From Pseudomonadota bacterium (lineage in GTDB: Bacteria; Pseudomonadota; Alphaproteobacteria; Rhodospirillales; Magnetospirillaceae), in the NCBI GenBank assembly GCA_021847015.1, contig JAJZVW010000024.1:1-45758 (forward strand): 45,758 bases of DNA, in the 5' to 3' direction. The position numbers and the translations under genes were made by a program. The notes under the pieces were generated by a model that was not told the DNA's origin, ran no database searches, and saw only the letters and a program-made list of their open reading frames with translations. Each line of letters begins with the position of its first letter. Within the stretch, counting starts at the first letter, position 1. This document shows, piece after piece, positions 7,177 to 17,340 of the stretch.

Positions 7177-9753
7177 TTAGACCACGACATTGACGATCCG
7201 ATTGGGTACGACCACGATTTTGCGCGCGGGCTTGCCGGCCATGGCGGCCGCCACCGCCGGCTGGGCCAGCGCCGCCGCCTCGGCGACCTTGGCGTCGGCG
7301 TCCTTGGCCAGCTCGATGGTGGCGCGCAGCTTGCCGTTAACCTGGATTGCGACGGTGACGGTGTCGTCCACCAGCAGGGCCGGATCGGCCTCGGGCCAGG
7401 GGGCGTCCGCCAGCAGGGTATCGTGGCCCAGCGCCGCCCACATCTCCTCCGCCAGATGGGGCATCATGGGACCGATCAGCCTGGCCGCAATCTCCAGCCC
7501 TTCGCGCAGCACCCAGCCGGCGCCGGCGTCATCGGCGGCAAGCTCGCCCAGGCCGTTGGTCATCTCGCGGATGCGGGCGACGGCCTTGTTGAAGTGGAAG
7601 CGCTCGAGATCCTCGCCGACCACGGCGATGGTGCGGTGGATCAGCCGGCGCAGCTTGAGGGCCTCGGCCGAGAGGTCCGGCATCGCCGTTCCCGGGGCCG
7701 GCAGCGGCGCCGCCGGGGCGGCCACCATGCGCCACAGGCGGTTGACGTAGCGCCAGGCGCCGTCGATGCCCGCCTCGGTCCATTCCAGGTCGCGCTCGGG
7801 CGGCGAATCCGACAGCATGAACAGGCGCGCGGTGTCGGCCCCGTAGGTGGCGATGATGTGGGCGGGATCGACCACGTTGCGCTTCGACTTCGACATCTTC
7901 TCGGACCGTCCGGCGACCACGGCCCGGCCGGTGCCGGCCTCCGCCAGGGTGCCGTCGTCCGTCTTCACCACCTCGTCGGGATAGACCCAGGCGCCGTCGG
8001 CGGTCTTGAAGGTCTCGTGGCAGACCATGCCCTGGGTCAAGAGGCCGTCGAACGGCTCCTTGACGGCGAGATAGCCGCAATCGCGCATGGCGCGGGTGAA
8101 GAAGCGGGAATAGAGAAGGTGGAGGACGGCGTGCTCGATGCCGCCGATATACTGATCCACCGGCAGCCAGTAATCGGCGGCGGCGCGCCCGAAGGCGACG
8201 TCGTCCCGCTTGGGCGAGCAGTAGCGGGCGAAATACCACGACGATTCGAAGAAGGTGTCGAAGGTGTCGGTCTCGCGCCGCGCCGCGCCGCCGCAGGTCG
8301 GGCAGGCGACGTGCTTCCAGGTGGGATGGTGGTCGAGCGGGTTGCCCGGCTTGTCGAAGGTCACATCCTCGGGCAGGCGCACCGGCAGGTCCCGTTCCGG
8401 TACCGGAACGACGCCGCAGGACGGGCAATGGATCACCGGGATCGGGCAGCCCCAGTAGCGCTGGCGCGACACGCCCCAATCGCGCAGGCGCCAGTTGACG
8501 GTGCGGGTGCCGCGCCCCTCGGCCTCCAGCCGGTCGGACACTTTGGCCTTGGCCTCGGCCACGCCCAGGCCGTCGAGGAAGCCGGAGTTGAACAGCGTGC
8601 CCTCGCCGTCATAGGCCTCGGCGCCGACGGCGAAGGAGCGTGCATCGGCGCCCGGCGGCAGCACCACCGGCGTGACCGGCAGGCCGTATTTGCGGGCGAA
8701 GTCGAGGTCGCGCTGGTCGTGGGCCGGGCAGCCGAACACGGCGCCGGTGCCGTAATCCATCAGCACGAAATTGGCGACGTAGACCGGAATCTCCCAACCC
8801 GGCACCAGGGGATGGAGCGCCTTGAGGCGAGTGTCCCAGCCCTTCTTCTCGGCGGTTTCCAGCACCGCTTCGGAGGTGCCCATGCGGTTGCATTCGGCGA
8901 CGAACCCGGCCAGGCCCGCATCCCCGGCCGCCAGCTCGGCGGCCAGGGGATGGTTGGGGGAAATGGCGCAGAACGCCGCGCCGAACAGCGTGTCCGGGCG
9001 GGTGGTGAAGATCTCCAGGGTGTCGGGGCGTCCCGTCAGCGCCCAGCGCAGGCGCAGGCCCTCGGAGCGGCCGATCCAGTTCTCCTGCATCACCCGGACG
9101 CGGTCGGGCCAGCGTTCCAGGGTCTTGAGCGAGTCCAGCAGGTCGTCGGCGTAATCGGTGATCTTGAGGAACCATTGGGCCAGCCGGCGCTTTTCCACCA
9201 GCGCGCCCGAACGCCAGCCGCGCCCGTCGATCACCTGCTCGTTGGCGAGCACGGTGTTCTCCACCGGGTCCCAGTTCACCCAGGATTCCTTGCGGTAGAC
9301 CAGCCCGGCCTTGAGGAAATCCAGGAACATCCGCTGTTCGTGCCTGTAGTACTCGGGCTCGCAGGTGGCGACCTCGCGGGTCCAGTCGTAGCTGAGGCCC
9401 ATGGACTTCAACTGCTCGCGCATCGCCGCGATGTTCTCGCGGGTCCACTTGGCGGGATGGATTCCGCGCTCGATGGCGGCGTTCTCCGCCGGCAGGCCGA
9501 AAGCGTCCCAGCCCATGGGGTGAAGCACGTTGAACCCCTTGGCCCGCTTGTAGCGCGCCACCACGTCGCCCAGGGTATAGTTGCGGACGTGGCCCATGTG
9601 GATGCGCCCCGACGGATAGGGAAACATCTCCAGCACGTAATACTTGGGCTTGGGGGAATCCTCGGCGGCCAGGAAGCAGCCCCGCCGCTCCCACACACCC
9701 TGCCACTTCGCCTCGGTTTCCTTCACGTTGTAACGGTCGTCGGTGCGCGCCAT
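7177..9753 (-). CDS. leuS: Leucyl-tRNA synthetase
   Basis: Charges tRNA-Leu with leucine in the cytoplasm. At 858 residues it has the standard bacterial length. The class I signatures are visible: HMGH in [17 protein letters not shown] (HIGH motif, near residue 50) and [12 protein letters not shown] (KMSKS loop). The inserted CP1 editing domain includes [17 protein letters not shown] zinc-ribbon-like segment, CPSCGVVP with CPTCGG, precedes the last part of the catalytic domain. The anticodon-binding and C-terminal domains follow, ending in NRIVNVVV. It is the first gene of the probable leuS-lptE-holA run on the minus strand. Confidence 0.98.
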   Translation of the reverse strand: MARTDDRYNVKETEAKWQGVWERRGCFLAAEDSPKPKYYVLEMFPYPSGRIHMGHVRNYTLGDVVARYKRAKGFNVLHPMGWDAFGLPAENAAIERGIHPAKWTRENIAAMREQLKSMGLSYDWTREVATCEPEYYRHEQRMFLDFLKAGLVYRKESWVNWDPVENTVLANEQVIDGRGWRSGALVEKRRLAQWFLKITDYADDLLDSLKTLERWPDRVRVMQENWIGRSEGLRLRWALTGRPDTLEIFTTRPDTLFGAAFCAISPNHPLAAELAAGDAGLAGFVAECNRMGTSEAVLETAEKKGWDTRLKALHPLVPGWEIPVYVANFVLMDYGTGAVFGCPAHDQRDLDFARKYGLPVTPVVLPPGADARSFAVGAEAYDGEGTLFNSGFLDGLGVAEAKAKVSDRLEAEGRGTRTVNWRLRDWGVSRQRYWGCPIPVIHCPSCGVVPVPERDLPVRLPEDVTFDKPGNPLDHHPTWKHVACPTCGGAARRETDTFDTFFESSWYFARYCSPKRDDVAFGRAAADYWLPVDQYIGGIEHAVLHLLYSRFFTRAMRDCGYLAVKEPFDGLLTQGMVCHETFKTADGAWVYPDEVVKTDDGTLAEAGTGRAVVAGRSEKMSKSKRNVVDPAHIIATYGADTARLFMLSDSPPERDLEWTEAGIDGAWRYVNRLWRMVAAPAAPLPAPGTAMPDLSAEALKLRRLIHRTIAVVGEDLERFHFNKAVARIREMTNGLGELAADDAGAGWVLREGLEIAARLIGPMMPHLAEEMWAALGHDTLLADAPWPEADPALLVDDTVTVAIQVNGKLRATIELAKDADAKVAEAAALAQPAVAAAMAGKPARKIVVVPNRIVNVVV

Positions 9754-9813
9754 CGCTCGCGTCGCTTTCTTGATCTCGGTTTCGTCTGTCAGCCCTCATC
9801 CCGAGGGAGCGGA

Positions 9814-10341
9814 TTAACCAGCGGACACGATGCGGAGCTGGCGGGCGCGGGTGAGGATCGCGTTCTCGATGTCGCTGGCCATCTTGGGGTCCACCTTGGC
9901 GTCGATCCACTGGCCACTGGCGTCGTGGGTCTGCTTGAACACCGTCACCTTGACCCCGTCCGCGCGGAGCGCCCGATCGACGATGAACACGTTCATCTTG
10001 AAGCGCTCGTTGGGAGTTTCGGGCAATTGGTACCAATCGGTGAGAATGGTGCCGCCGAACGGATCGGCGCTGGCGATGGGCATGAAGCTCAGCGTGTCGA
10101 GGGTTGCGCGCCACAGGAACGAATTGACGCTGATGCCGCTCGAATCGCCCTGGCTCTTCTTCTTGCCGCCGAACAGGCCCTCTTCGCCGAAGACGGTCTC
10201 CTTCTTCTCGTTGCTCATCACCGGGGTGCTTTCGCCGCGGTCCTTGTCCGGATAGACCGCCTTGCCCTGGCCGCAGGCCGACAGCACACCGCACATCACC
10301 GCCGCCGCCGCCGCGGCCTTCGCCAATCGTATTCTCGTCAT
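9814..10341 (-). CDS. DUF3576 family lipoprotein
   Basis: A 175-residue predicted lipoprotein of the alphaproteobacterial DUF3576 type, whose biochemical role is unknown. A basic N-terminus and hydrophobic stretch lead to the lipobox VLSACG (Cys23). The mature part contains the conserved-looking NSFLWRATLDTLSFMPIASADPFGGTILTDWY, followed by a strand-rich domain with RFKMNVFIV and an acidic helix. I start at the ATG at 10341, with GAAGG seven bases upstream; an ATG at 10347 is too close to that site. It lies directly upstream of leuS in the same direction, a pairing I recall from related genomes, which suggests an envelope function but proves none. Confidence 0.8.
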   Translation of the reverse strand: MTRIRLAKAAAAAAVMCGVLSACGQGKAVYPDKDRGESTPVMSNEKKETVFGEEGLFGGKKKSQGDSSGISVNSFLWRATLDTLSFMPIASADPFGGTILTDWYQLPETPNERFKMNVFIVDRALRADGVKVTVFKQTHDASGQWIDAKVDPKMASDIENAILTRARQLRIVSAG

Positions 10342-10429
10342 CGTCATACCTTCACCCGACCCGACTCCCCCAGGGACGCCGTATACTTGCACGCCGAGCC
10401 CCGCGCGCGCCAGTGCCCTCGCTCACGGT

Positions 10430-10573
10430 CAGCGGTTCTCATTATGCATTTTTCGCTGTCATCCCGAGCCGACGGCGAGGGATCTTTCCGGCACTTTCGC
10501 GTGAAAGATCCCTCAGTCGCTCCGCTCCCTCGGGATGACAACATGCCCTGATGCCGCATAATGAGAACCGCTG
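10430..10573. mobile_element. 144-bp MITE-like element, copy 2
   Basis: Identical to copy 1 across all 144 bases, with the same perfect terminal inverted repeats. It is flanked by a different perfect 9-bp direct repeat, GCTCACGGT, at 10421-10429 and 10574-10582. Identity of the copies together with distinct intact target duplications indicates recent movement. It lies in the intergenic region between the DUF3576 gene and hslU and contains no transposase. Confidence 0.93.
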
Positions 10574-10581
10574 GCTCACGG

Positions 10582-10668
10582 TGTCATCCCGACCGAGCAT
10601 AGGGGCGAGCGGAGGGATCCTTCACGCGACGATGCCGGAAAGATCCCTCGGCTGCGCTCGGGATGGCA
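10582..10668. repeat. Dispersed hairpin repeat next to MITE copy 2
   Basis: Begins TGTCATCCCGACCGAGCA and ends GCGCTCGGGATGGCA, with internal GGGATCCTTCACGCGA and GAAAGATCCCTCGG arms. It has the same core as the 144-bp element but no terminal repeats, and abuts the right target duplication of copy 2. The remaining bases to 10788 hold nothing I can identify. Confidence 0.75.
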
Positions 10669-10788
10669 ACAAACCCCACCGAACGGGAACCGCCGGCGGG
10701 TCCGCACATGGCCGCGAGGGAGAATGCAACGCCCGGGGGCCGGGGACAAGGGCGAGCGCGCGGATAATGCCGCGCCGCCGGGGCGCGC

Positions 10789-12111
10789 CTACAGGATGAA
10801 CTTCGCCAGATCCGTCTTCTTGGCCAGTCCGCCCACCTTTTCCTCGACCATGTCGGGGGTGACGGCGACCTTGGTGCCGGGCGGCTGGTCGGGAGCGGAG
10901 AAACTGACGTCGTCCAGAAGGCGCTCCATCACCGTCTGGAGGCGCCGCGCGCCGATGTTCTCGACGCTGCCGTTGATCTCGGCGGCCAGATCGGCGATGG
11001 CGCCGATGGCGTCGTCCGAGAACTCCAGGTCCACCTCCTCGGTGGCCAGCAGGGCCTTGTACTGCTTTATCAGGCTGGCCTCGGGCTCGGTGAGGATGCG
11101 GACGAAATCGTCCCGCGACAGGGGCTGAAGCTCGACCCGGATCGGCAGGCGGCCCTGGAGTTCGGGCAGCAAATCCGACGGCTTGGCGAGGTGGAAGGCG
11201 CCGCTGGCGATGAACAGGATGTGGTCGGTCTTGACGTTGCCGTGCTTGGTGGCGACCGTGGTGCCCTCGATCAGCGGCAGAAGGTCGCGCTGCACGCCCT
11301 CGCGGCTGACGTCGCCGCCCACGTGATGTTCGGCCGAACGGGCGCAGATCTTGTCGATCTCGTCCAGGAAGACGATGCCGTTGTTCTCCACCGACCAGAT
11401 GGCCTCCTTCACCACCGTCTCCTGATCGAGCAGCTTGTCGGATTCCTCGGCAACCAGGATCTGCTGGGCGTCGGCCACGATCATCCGCCGGGGCTTGGTG
11501 CGGGTGCCGCCGAAGGTCTTGCCCAGCATCTCCGACAGGTTGATCATGCCCATCTGGGCGCCGGGCATGCCGGGGATGTCGAAGGTCGGCAGGCTCATCC
11601 CGCCGGTTTCGGCGACGTGGATCTCCACCTCCTTGTCCTCCAACTGGCCCTCGCGCAGCATCTTGCGGAACTTCTGGCGGGTGTCGGCCGAGGCGGTCTC
11701 GCCCACCAGGGCGTCGAGGAGGCGTTCCTCGGCGGCGATCTCGGCCTTGGCAGCGACCTGCTTGCGCAGGCGCTCGCGGGTCATGCCGATGGCGATCTCC
11801 ACCAGATCGCGGACGATCTGCTCGACATCGCGGCCGACATAGCCGACCTCGGTGAACTTGGTCGCCTCCACTTTAAGGAACGGCGCCTGGGCCAGGCGGG
11901 CCAGGCGGCGGGCGATCTCGGTCTTGCCGACGCCGGTGGGACCGATCATCAGGATGTTCTTGGGCAGCACCTCTTCCTTGAGGCCCTCGGGCAGTTGCTG
12001 GCGGCGCCAGCGGTTGCGCAACGCGATGGCCACGGCGCGCTTGGCGTCGTGCTGGCCGACGATGTAGCGGTCGAGTTCGGAGACGATCTCGCGGGGGCTG
12101 AAGGAGGTCAT
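10789..12111 (-). CDS. hslU: HslU ATPase subunit of the HslVU protease
   Basis: The AAA+ unfoldase that recognises and threads substrates into the HslV peptidase. The 440-residue length is typical. The opening [24 protein letters not shown] is diagnostic, Walker A is GPTGVGKT (residues 57-64), and Walker B is [11 protein letters not shown] long I-domain follows Walker A, and the C-terminus LAKFIL is the tail that docks into HslV. The ATG at 12111 is preceded by no longer family-like extension and lies two bases after the hslV stop, so the pair is co-transcribed. Regulation by heat shock is known for the family. Confidence 0.97.
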   Translation of the reverse strand: MTSFSPREIVSELDRYIVGQHDAKRAVAIALRNRWRRQQLPEGLKEEVLPKNILMIGPTGVGKTEIARRLARLAQAPFLKVEATKFTEVGYVGRDVEQIVRDLVEIAIGMTRERLRKQVAAKAEIAAEERLLDALVGETASADTRQKFRKMLREGQLEDKEVEIHVAETGGMSLPTFDIPGMPGAQMGMINLSEMLGKTFGGTRTKPRRMIVADAQQILVAEESDKLLDQETVVKEAIWSVENNGIVFLDEIDKICARSAEHHVGGDVSREGVQRDLLPLIEGTTVATKHGNVKTDHILFIASGAFHLAKPSDLLPELQGRLPIRVELQPLSRDDFVRILTEPEASLIKQYKALLATEEVDLEFSDDAIGAIADLAAEINGSVENIGARRLQTVMERLLDDVSFSAPDQPPGTKVAVTPDMVEEKVGGLAKKTDLAKFIL

Positions 12112-12113
12112 CG

Positions 12114-12659
12114 CTAAAGGCTCTCCACCACGACGTTGCCGTTGGTATAGACACAGATGTCGGCGGCGATGGCCAAGGCCTTGCGGACGATTGTTTCGGC
12201 GTCGCAATCATCTACCTCGATGAGCGCGCGGGCGGCGGCCAGCGCGTAATTGCCGCCCGAACCGATGCCGATGATGCCGTCCTCGGGTTCCAGCACGTCG
12301 CCCTGGCCGGTGAGCACCAGCGACACCTCCCTGTCCGCCACCGCCATCATCGCTTCCAGCCGGCGCAGGTAGCGGTCGGTGCGCCAGTCCTTGGCCAGCT
12401 CCACGCAGGCGCGGGTGAGCTGGCCCGGATGCTTCTCCAGCTTGCCCTCCAGCCGCTCCAGGAGGGTGAAGGCGTCGGCGGTGGCCCCGGCGAAGCCGAC
12501 CAGGATCTGGTCGCCGCCGATGCGGCGCACCTTGCGCGCGTTGGCCTTGACCACCGTTTGGCCCAGGGTGACCTGGCCGTCGCCGCCGATGACGACGCGG
12601 CCTTGCTTGCGCACCGAAAGGATGGTCGTGCCGTGCCAGGACGGGGACTGCTGGGACAT
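12114..12659 (-). CDS. hslV: HslV peptidase subunit
   Basis: The proteasome-like threonine peptidase that forms a double hexamer capped by HslU. The 181-residue product begins [18 protein letters not shown]. The first Thr after HG is the expected catalytic N-terminal residue after removal of a short propeptide. Other motifs are [40 protein letters not shown], and [16 protein letters not shown]. It begins the hslVU transcript and is divergent from an HPP-like gene, leaving 210 bases that should contain both promoters. Confidence 0.97.
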   Translation of the reverse strand: MSQQSPSWHGTTILSVRKQGRVVIGGDGQVTLGQTVVKANARKVRRIGGDQILVGFAGATADAFTLLERLEGKLEKHPGQLTRACVELAKDWRTDRYLRRLEAMMAVADREVSLVLTGQGDVLEPEDGIIGIGSGGNYALAAARALIEVDDCDAETIVRKALAIAADICVYTNGNVVVESL

Positions 12660-12692
12660 GAAGACTTCCGTGAAAACGAGCGAAGGCGCGGG

Positions 12693-12698
12693 ATGATA
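12693..12698 (-). promoter_or_regulatory. Possible -10 element upstream of hslV
   Basis: On the minus strand TATCAT sits 33 bases upstream of the hslV ATG. No strong -35 is apparent 16-18 bases further up (the best is ATAGAC), so this may be a heat-shock or weak vegetative promoter. It is a visual match only. Confidence 0.25.
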
Positions 12699-12869
12699 GC
12701 AGAGCGGCGGCGCCGGTCTATCCCCGCCGGGTAAAGATAGGCGTGAGCAGCCAGGGACAAAAGGGGGCGCGATTCTCAACCGGCGGACGGGGCCCGTTCG
12801 CGGAAAAGGGGTGCCTATCGCGGACCGATGGCGTCATGATGGCCGCTCGCCACGGGAACGGGGGGCGTC

Positions 12870-13841
12870 ATGCCGGAGTCGTTGGATGGTGCGCCGTTGA
12901 CGCGGCACATGTTGGGGGACGTGGCGGCGGGTGCCTATATCGGCGGCATCGCGGCGGTGGCGCAAGCGACAAGTATGCCGTTTGTGCTGTTTCCCGAGCT
13001 GGGGGCGCTGTCGCACGATATTCTTACGCGCCCGCGCGGCACCTGGGCAAGGGCGCCCGTCCTGCTGGTGGTGACGCCGGTGGCCACCGGCGCGCTCGGC
13101 ATAATGATCGCGCGCACCATGGCGTACGGCCTGCCGGCGATCTTCCTGGCGGTGGGCTCCGCAATCCTGGTCATCCGCCTGCTGCGTTCCCCGATCGCGC
13201 CGGCTATCTCCGCCGGCCTCCTGCCCGTGGTCCTGGGCGTGACGAGCTGGTGGTATCCGCCCGCCATCGTGCTGGGAACGGGTGTGCTGGCCGCGCTGGC
13301 GCTGGCGCGCCGCCGTCTCTTCCCGGACCCGCCCGAGTCCCGGGCGGTGACCGATATGCTGGACGACCTGATCGAGGCGCCGCCCTTCGATTATTCATGG
13401 ATTCCCTATTTCCTGGTCTTTCTCGGCATCGACGCGGTTCTTGCCGAAGCCGCCGGCTGGCGTTTCCTGCTGTTTCCGCCGCTGGTGGTCATCGCCTTCG
13501 AAATGTTCGCCCACGCGGCGGTCTGCCCGTGGGCGGAGCGGCCGCTGCTTTTGCCGGTGGCCTGCGCCGCCACCGGTGCCGCCGGAATCCTGTTCGTCGG
13601 CCTGCTCGGGGCGACGCCGCTGGCGGCCGTCGCCAGTATGGCCTCCGGCATCGTGATTTTAAGGGCGTTCCGCCTCCGCGTGCCCCCCGCGCTCGCCGTC
13701 GGACTGCTGCCGTCCGTCATCGACCATCCCGACAGCCGTTTTCCTCTGGCGGTCGGCGTCGGCACCCTGCTGCTGACCGTGTCGTTCCTGCTGTGGCGCC
13801 GCGTGGCAAGCCGGCGACGGCTCCAGTCGATGCCCGAGTGA
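12870..13841 (+). CDS. HPP-like multi-spanning membrane protein
   Basis: A 323-residue polytopic membrane protein with roughly ten hydrophobic segments in two similar halves. Each half begins with an FP-containing motif: [22 protein letters not shown] in the first and [27 protein letters not shown] in the second. Both halves continue with small-residue-rich helices. This resembles the HPP family of integral membrane proteins, for some members of which nitrite transport has been proposed; the substrate here is unknown. An acidic loop ([17 protein letters not shown]) joins the halves. The start codon follows a G-rich ribosome-binding stretch. It lies upstream of hisB with a 125-base gap, so co-transcription with the his genes is possible but not indicated. 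Confidence 0.6.
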   Translation: MPESLDGAPLTRHMLGDVAAGAYIGGIAAVAQATSMPFVLFPELGALSHDILTRPRGTWARAPVLLVVTPVATGALGIMIARTMAYGLPAIFLAVGSAILVIRLLRSPIAPAISAGLLPVVLGVTSWWYPPAIVLGTGVLAALALARRRLFPDPPESRAVTDMLDDLIEAPPFDYSWIPYFLVFLGIDAVLAEAAGWRFLLFPPLVVIAFEMFAHAAVCPWAERPLLLPVACAATGAAGILFVGLLGATPLAAVASMASGIVILRAFRLRVPPALAVGLLPSVIDHPDSRFPLAVGVGTLLLTVSFLLWRRVASRRRLQSMPE

Positions 13842-13966
13842 TCGGCGCCCTTCCCGCTTACCGTTGGTGCCGACAGGGATTTCGGTCGCCCCGTCGTCGC
13901 GCTGGGCGCTGGCATGCGGGGCGCGTTCCTGTTAGTACAGGGACGATCCCGGACAGGAGCCCAGCC

Positions 13967-14566
13967 ATGCGCAAGGCCAGCATCGAGCGCAAGACCACGG
14001 AGACCCGCATCCGCGCCAGCGTCGATCTCGACGGCGACGGACGTTACACCGTGCGCACCGGCATCGGTTTCCTCGACCACATGCTGGAGCAATTGTCCCG
14101 CCACAGCCTGATCGATCTGGAGATCGAGGCCGAGGGGGACACCCATATCGACTTCCACCACACCACCGAGGACAGCGCCATCACCATCGGCCAGGCGGTC
14201 GCCGCCGCGCTGGGCGAGCGCAAGGGCATTGCCCGTTACGGCTCGGCCCTGGTGCCCATGGACGAGACGCTGACCCGCGTCGCCCTCGATCTCTCCAGCC
14301 GCCCCTATCTGGTGTGGAAGGTGGATTTCCCCCGCGACAAGGTCGGCGACATGGATACCGAACTGTTCAAGGAATGGTTCCACGCCTTCGCCCAGGCGTC
14401 CGGCGCCACCCTCCACGTCGAGACGCTGTACGGCGACAACAGCCACCACATCGTCGAAAGCGCGTTCAAGGCCCTGGCCCGCGCGCTCCGCCAGGCCGTC
14501 GAGATCGACCCCCGCAAGGCCGACGCGGTGCCGTCCACCAAGGGCACGCTGGGAGGCTCGCTCTAG
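13967..14566 (+). CDS. hisB: Imidazoleglycerol-phosphate dehydratase
   Basis: Catalyses the sixth step of histidine synthesis, dehydrating imidazoleglycerol phosphate to imidazoleacetol phosphate. The 199-residue length matches a monofunctional HisB. Metal-binding and active-site motifs are [30 protein letters not shown], and [19 protein letters not shown]; the HHxxE pairs bind manganese. The ending STKGTLGG is the conserved C-terminal signature. GGACAGGAGC lies just upstream of the ATG. It is followed after one base by hisH, and heads the hisBHAFE cluster. Confidence 0.97.
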   Translation: MRKASIERKTTETRIRASVDLDGDGRYTVRTGIGFLDHMLEQLSRHSLIDLEIEAEGDTHIDFHHTTEDSAITIGQAVAAALGERKGIARYGSALVPMDETLTRVALDLSSRPYLVWKVDFPRDKVGDMDTELFKEWFHAFAQASGATLHVETLYGDNSHHIVESAFKALARALRQAVEIDPRKADAVPSTKGTLGGSL

Positions 14567-14567
14567 C

Positions 14568-15212
14568 ATGCTGGTGGCCATCGTCGATTACGGGTCCGGG
14601 AACCTGCGCTCGGCCGCCAAGGCGTTCGAGCGGGTGATCGCCGAGGAGGGCCTGGCCGCGAGGGTCGCCGTCACCGCCGACGCGGCGGTGGTGGCCAAGG
14701 CGGATCGGGTGGTGCTGCCGGGCGTCGGGGCCTTCGGCGACTGCAAGGCGGGACTGGCCGCCCTGCCGGGCATGATCGAGGCCATGACCGAGCACGCCCT
14801 GGTCCGGGGCCGGCCGTTCCTGGGCATCTGCGTCGGCATGCAGTTGCTGGCCACCACCGGCCGCGAGCACGGCGAGCATGCGGGGTTGGGCTGGATTCCC
14901 GGCGAGGTTCTGCCCATCGCCCCGGCCGATCCGATGCTGAAGGTTCCGCACATGGGCTGGAACGAACTGGCCCATACGCCGGGACGCCATCCCGTGCTGG
15001 AGGGCCTGCCCGACAATCCGCACGCCTATTTCGTCCATTCCTATCGCTTCGCCTGCGCCGATCCCGCGCACCAATTGGCGCGCGTCGATTACGGCGGGCC
15101 GATCGCCGCGGTCATCGGCAAGGACAGCGTGGTCGGCACCCAGTTCCACCCGGAAAAGAGCCAGGCCACCGGGCTCAAGGTGATCGGCAATTTTCTGAAA
15201 TGGGCGCCATGA
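14568..15212 (+). CDS. hisH: Imidazole glycerol phosphate synthase, glutamine amidotransferase subunit
   Basis: Supplies ammonia from glutamine to HisF in the fifth step of histidine synthesis. The class I amidotransferase triad is present: the nucleophile Cys88 in [11 protein letters not shown], and the His and Glu in [13 protein letters not shown] near the C-terminus. The opening [11 protein letters not shown] and PGVGAFGDC are typical of HisH. The 214-residue length is normal. It begins one base after the hisB stop and is separated from hisA by 115 bases that hold two repeat hairpins. Confidence 0.97.
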   Translation: MLVAIVDYGSGNLRSAAKAFERVIAEEGLAARVAVTADAAVVAKADRVVLPGVGAFGDCKAGLAALPGMIEAMTEHALVRGRPFLGICVGMQLLATTGREHGEHAGLGWIPGEVLPIAPADPMLKVPHMGWNELAHTPGRHPVLEGLPDNPHAYFVHSYRFACADPAHQLARVDYGGPIAAVIGKDSVVGTQFHPEKSQATGLKVIGNFLKWAP

Positions 15213-15231
15213 GCCGCTCAACCCCATCGTC

Positions 15232-15291
15232 ATTCCCGCGAAGGCGGGAATCCACGCTTCGCGTCGATATGGACCCCCGCTTTCGCGGGGG
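15232..15291. repeat. Double hairpin repeat between hisH and hisA
   Basis: Two adjacent perfect inverted repeats: ATTCCCGC/GCGGGAAT around a GAAG loop (15232-15251), and CCCCCGC/GCGGGGG around TTTC (15274-15291). This is the widespread CATTCCCGCGAAGGCGGGAAT type of dispersed palindrome. It could modulate mRNA stability inside the his operon. No T-run is present, so full termination is unlikely. Confidence 0.75.
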
Positions 15292-15327
15292 TGACGGCCG
15301 GGGTCGGTCTCCCAGGGGATTGTCGGC

Positions 15328-16053
15328 ATGATTCTGTTTCCCGCCATCGACCTCAAGGACGGCGCCTGCGTGCGGCTCAAGCTGGGCCTGATGGAAGAAG
15401 CGACGGTGTTCAACACCGATCCCGGCGCCCAGGCCCGCGCCTTCGCCGCCGCCGGGGCGGAATGGATTCACGTGGTCGATCTCAACGGCGCCTTCGCCGG
15501 CAAGCCGGTCAACGCGAGCGCGGTCGAGGCGATCCTGGCGGCGGTGGACGTCCCCGTCCAGTTGGGCGGCGGCATCCGCGACATGGCCACCATCGAGGAT
15601 TGGCTGGCGCGCGGCGTGCGCCGCGTCATCCTGGGGACCGTGGCGCTCAAGAACCCCGATCTGGTCAAGGACGCCTGCCGGCACTTTCCCGGCCGGGTGG
15701 CGGTGGGCATCGACGCCAAGGGCGGGCGCGTCGCCGTCGAGGGCTGGGCCGAGACCGCCGACGTCACCGTGACCGAGCTGGCCCTCAAATTCGAGGACGC
15801 GGGGGCGGCGGCGATCATCTATACCGACATCGACCGCGACGGCGTGCTCTCCGGCCCCAACGTCGAGGCCACCGCCGCCCTGGCCAGGGCCATCCGCACG
15901 CCGGTGATCGCCTCGGGGGGCGTGTCGTCCCTGGACGACCTGCGCCGCCTCAAGGCGGTGGCCGGATCGGGCATCGCCGGGGTCATCTCGGGCCGCGCCC
16001 TTTATGACGGCCGCATCGACCTGGCCGCCGCGCTGGCCCTGCTGAAGGAATAG
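15328..16053 (+). CDS. hisA: Phosphoribosyl-formimino-AICAR ribotide isomerase
   Basis: Performs the Amadori isomerisation of ProFAR to PRFAR, the fourth step of histidine synthesis. It is a 241-residue (beta/alpha)8 barrel with two internally similar halves. The catalytic Asp8 lies in [15 protein letters not shown], and the second acid is in [14 protein letters not shown]. Phosphate-binding loops are QLGGGIRD and [14 protein letters not shown]. Four bases separate its stop from the hisF ATG. Confidence 0.97.
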   Translation: MILFPAIDLKDGACVRLKLGLMEEATVFNTDPGAQARAFAAAGAEWIHVVDLNGAFAGKPVNASAVEAILAAVDVPVQLGGGIRDMATIEDWLARGVRRVILGTVALKNPDLVKDACRHFPGRVAVGIDAKGGRVAVEGWAETADVTVTELALKFEDAGAAAIIYTDIDRDGVLSGPNVEATAALARAIRTPVIASGGVSSLDDLRRLKAVAGSGIAGVISGRALYDGRIDLAAALALLKE

Positions 16054-16057
16054 AGCC

Positions 16058-16819
16058 ATGCTCAAGATGCGGGTCATCCCCTGCCTCGACGTCAAGGACG
16101 GGCGCGTGGTCAAGGGCGTGAACTTCGTCGATCTGGTGGATGCCGGCGATCCCGTCGAGCAGGCCAAGGTTTACGACCGCGCCGGCGCCGACGAGCTGAC
16201 CTTTCTCGACATCACCGCCAGCCACGAGAACCGCGACACCATCTACGACGTGGTCGGGCGCGCCGCCGAGCAATGCTTCATGCCGCTGACCGTGGGCGGC
16301 GGCGTGCGCGCGGTGGACGACATCCGCAAGCTGCTGCTGGCCGGGGCCGACAAGGTCAGCATCAACACCGCCGCCGTGCACCGGCCGGAATTCGTGCGCG
16401 AGGCGGCCGAGAAGTTCGGCAGCCAGTGCATCGTGGTGGCCATCGACGCCAAGCAGGTGGCGCCCGGCAGGTTCGAGATCTTCACCCATGGCGGGCGCAA
16501 GCCCACCGGCATCGACGCGGTGGAGTGGGCCAAGCGGATGACCGAATACGGCGCGGGCGAGATCCTGCTCACCTCCATGGACCGGGACGGCACCAAGCAG
16601 GGCTTCAACATCCCGCTGACCCGCGCGGTGGCCGACGCGGTGACCGTGCCGGTGATCGCCTCGGGCGGGGTGGGCACGCTCGACCATCTGGTGGAGGGCA
16701 TCCGCGACGGCCACGCCACCGCGGTGCTGGCGGCCTCGATCTTCCATTTCGGCATATTTTCCATCGCCGAGGCCAAGGCCCATATGGCCGAGGCCGGGAT
16801 TCCGGTGCGGCCGGTGTGA
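16058..16819 (+). CDS. hisF: Imidazole glycerol phosphate synthase, cyclase subunit
   Basis: Combines PRFAR with ammonia tunnelled from HisH to form imidazoleglycerol phosphate and AICAR. A 253-residue TIM barrel with the catalytic Asp11 in [19 protein letters not shown] and the second aspartate in [15 protein letters not shown]. Phosphate-binding segments are [12 protein letters not shown] and [13 protein letters not shown]. It is homologous to the adjacent hisA, an ancient duplication. It follows hisA by four bases. Confidence 0.97.
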   Translation: MLKMRVIPCLDVKDGRVVKGVNFVDLVDAGDPVEQAKVYDRAGADELTFLDITASHENRDTIYDVVGRAAEQCFMPLTVGGGVRAVDDIRKLLLAGADKVSINTAAVHRPEFVREAAEKFGSQCIVVAIDAKQVAPGRFEIFTHGGRKPTGIDAVEWAKRMTEYGAGEILLTSMDRDGTKQGFNIPLTRAVADAVTVPVIASGGVGTLDHLVEGIRDGHATAVLAASIFHFGIFSIAEAKAHMAEAGIPVRPV

Positions 16820-16830
16820 CTCTTTCCTGT

Positions 16831-16859
16831 TGTCATCCCTCGCCGCGCTCGGGATGACA
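16831..16859. repeat. Short hairpin between hisF and hisE
   Basis: TGTCATCCC and GGGATGACA are a perfect 9-bp inverted repeat with an 11-base loop. These are the ends of the dispersed hairpin family with the middle deleted. It follows the hisF stop by 11 bases; no T-run is seen, so it is a repeat that might attenuate rather than a clear terminator. Confidence 0.65.
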
Positions 16860-16881
16860 TGATGAGTGGGGTGATTGGACC

Positions 16882-17208
16882 ATGGCCGGAGACACGCACG
16901 CGCTCGACGATCTTTACGCGGTGATCGCCAGCCGCAAGGGGGCCGATCCCGAGACCTCGTACACCGCCAAGCTGTTCGCCAAGGGCCGGCTGAAGATCGC
17001 CCAGAAGGTGGGCGAGGAGGCGGTGGAGACGGTCATCGCCGCCTTGGCCCAGGACAAGGGCGCGGTGGTGTCGGAAAGCGCCGACCTTCTCTATCATCTG
17101 CTGGCCCTGTGGGCCGATCGCGGCGTCACCCCCGCCGACGTATGGGCGGAGCTGGCACGCCGGTCGGGCACCTCAGGGATAGCGGAAAAGAACGCGCGGA
17201 CGAAATAG
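16882..17208 (+). CDS. hisE: Phosphoribosyl-ATP pyrophosphatase
   Basis: Hydrolyses phosphoribosyl-ATP to phosphoribosyl-AMP, the second step of histidine synthesis. A 108-residue all-helical protein of the MazG-like superfamily with the metal-binding pattern [14 protein letters not shown] and [18 protein letters not shown]. The length is normal for a monofunctional HisE. It follows hisF after a short repeat hairpin, keeping the alphaproteobacterial order hisBHAFE. Confidence 0.95.
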   Translation: MAGDTHALDDLYAVIASRKGADPETSYTAKLFAKGRLKIAQKVGEEAVETVIAALAQDKGAVVSESADLLYHLLALWADRGVTPADVWAELARRSGTSGIAEKNARTK

Positions 17209-17219
17209 GACTCATCCGC

Positions 17220-17303
17220 CGTCATCCCGAGCCGACGGCGAAGGATCTTTCCGGCACCGTCGCAGGGAAGATTCCTCTGTCGCTCCGCTCCCTCGGAATG
17301 ACA
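17220..17303. repeat. Dispersed hairpin repeat between hisE and the HIT gene
   Basis: Starts GTCATCCCGAGCCGACGGCG and ends CTCCCTCGGAATGACA, with inner arms GGATCTTTCC and GGAAGATTCC. Its left part closely matches the core of the 144-bp elements. Terminal repeats are absent. Confidence 0.7.
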
Positions 17304-17340
17304 GCGACCGGAAACCGCTACCACGAGGAGGAGCACGCCG

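Noticed and set aside
9790-9813. CTCATCCCGAGGGAGCGG beside the DUF3576 stop
   Set aside because: Only one arm of the dispersed hairpin is present; too short to call a repeat copy.
7042-10551. A 1169-codon plus-strand frame opposite leuS
   Set aside because: Antisense shadow of leuS and the DUF3576 gene; residue composition is typical of a reversed high-GC frame and no motif is present.
10344-10559. A 71-codon minus-strand frame spanning MITE copy 2
   Set aside because: It is the same element-encoded peptide as in copy 1 running into the DUF3576 upstream region; there is no sign it is a gene.
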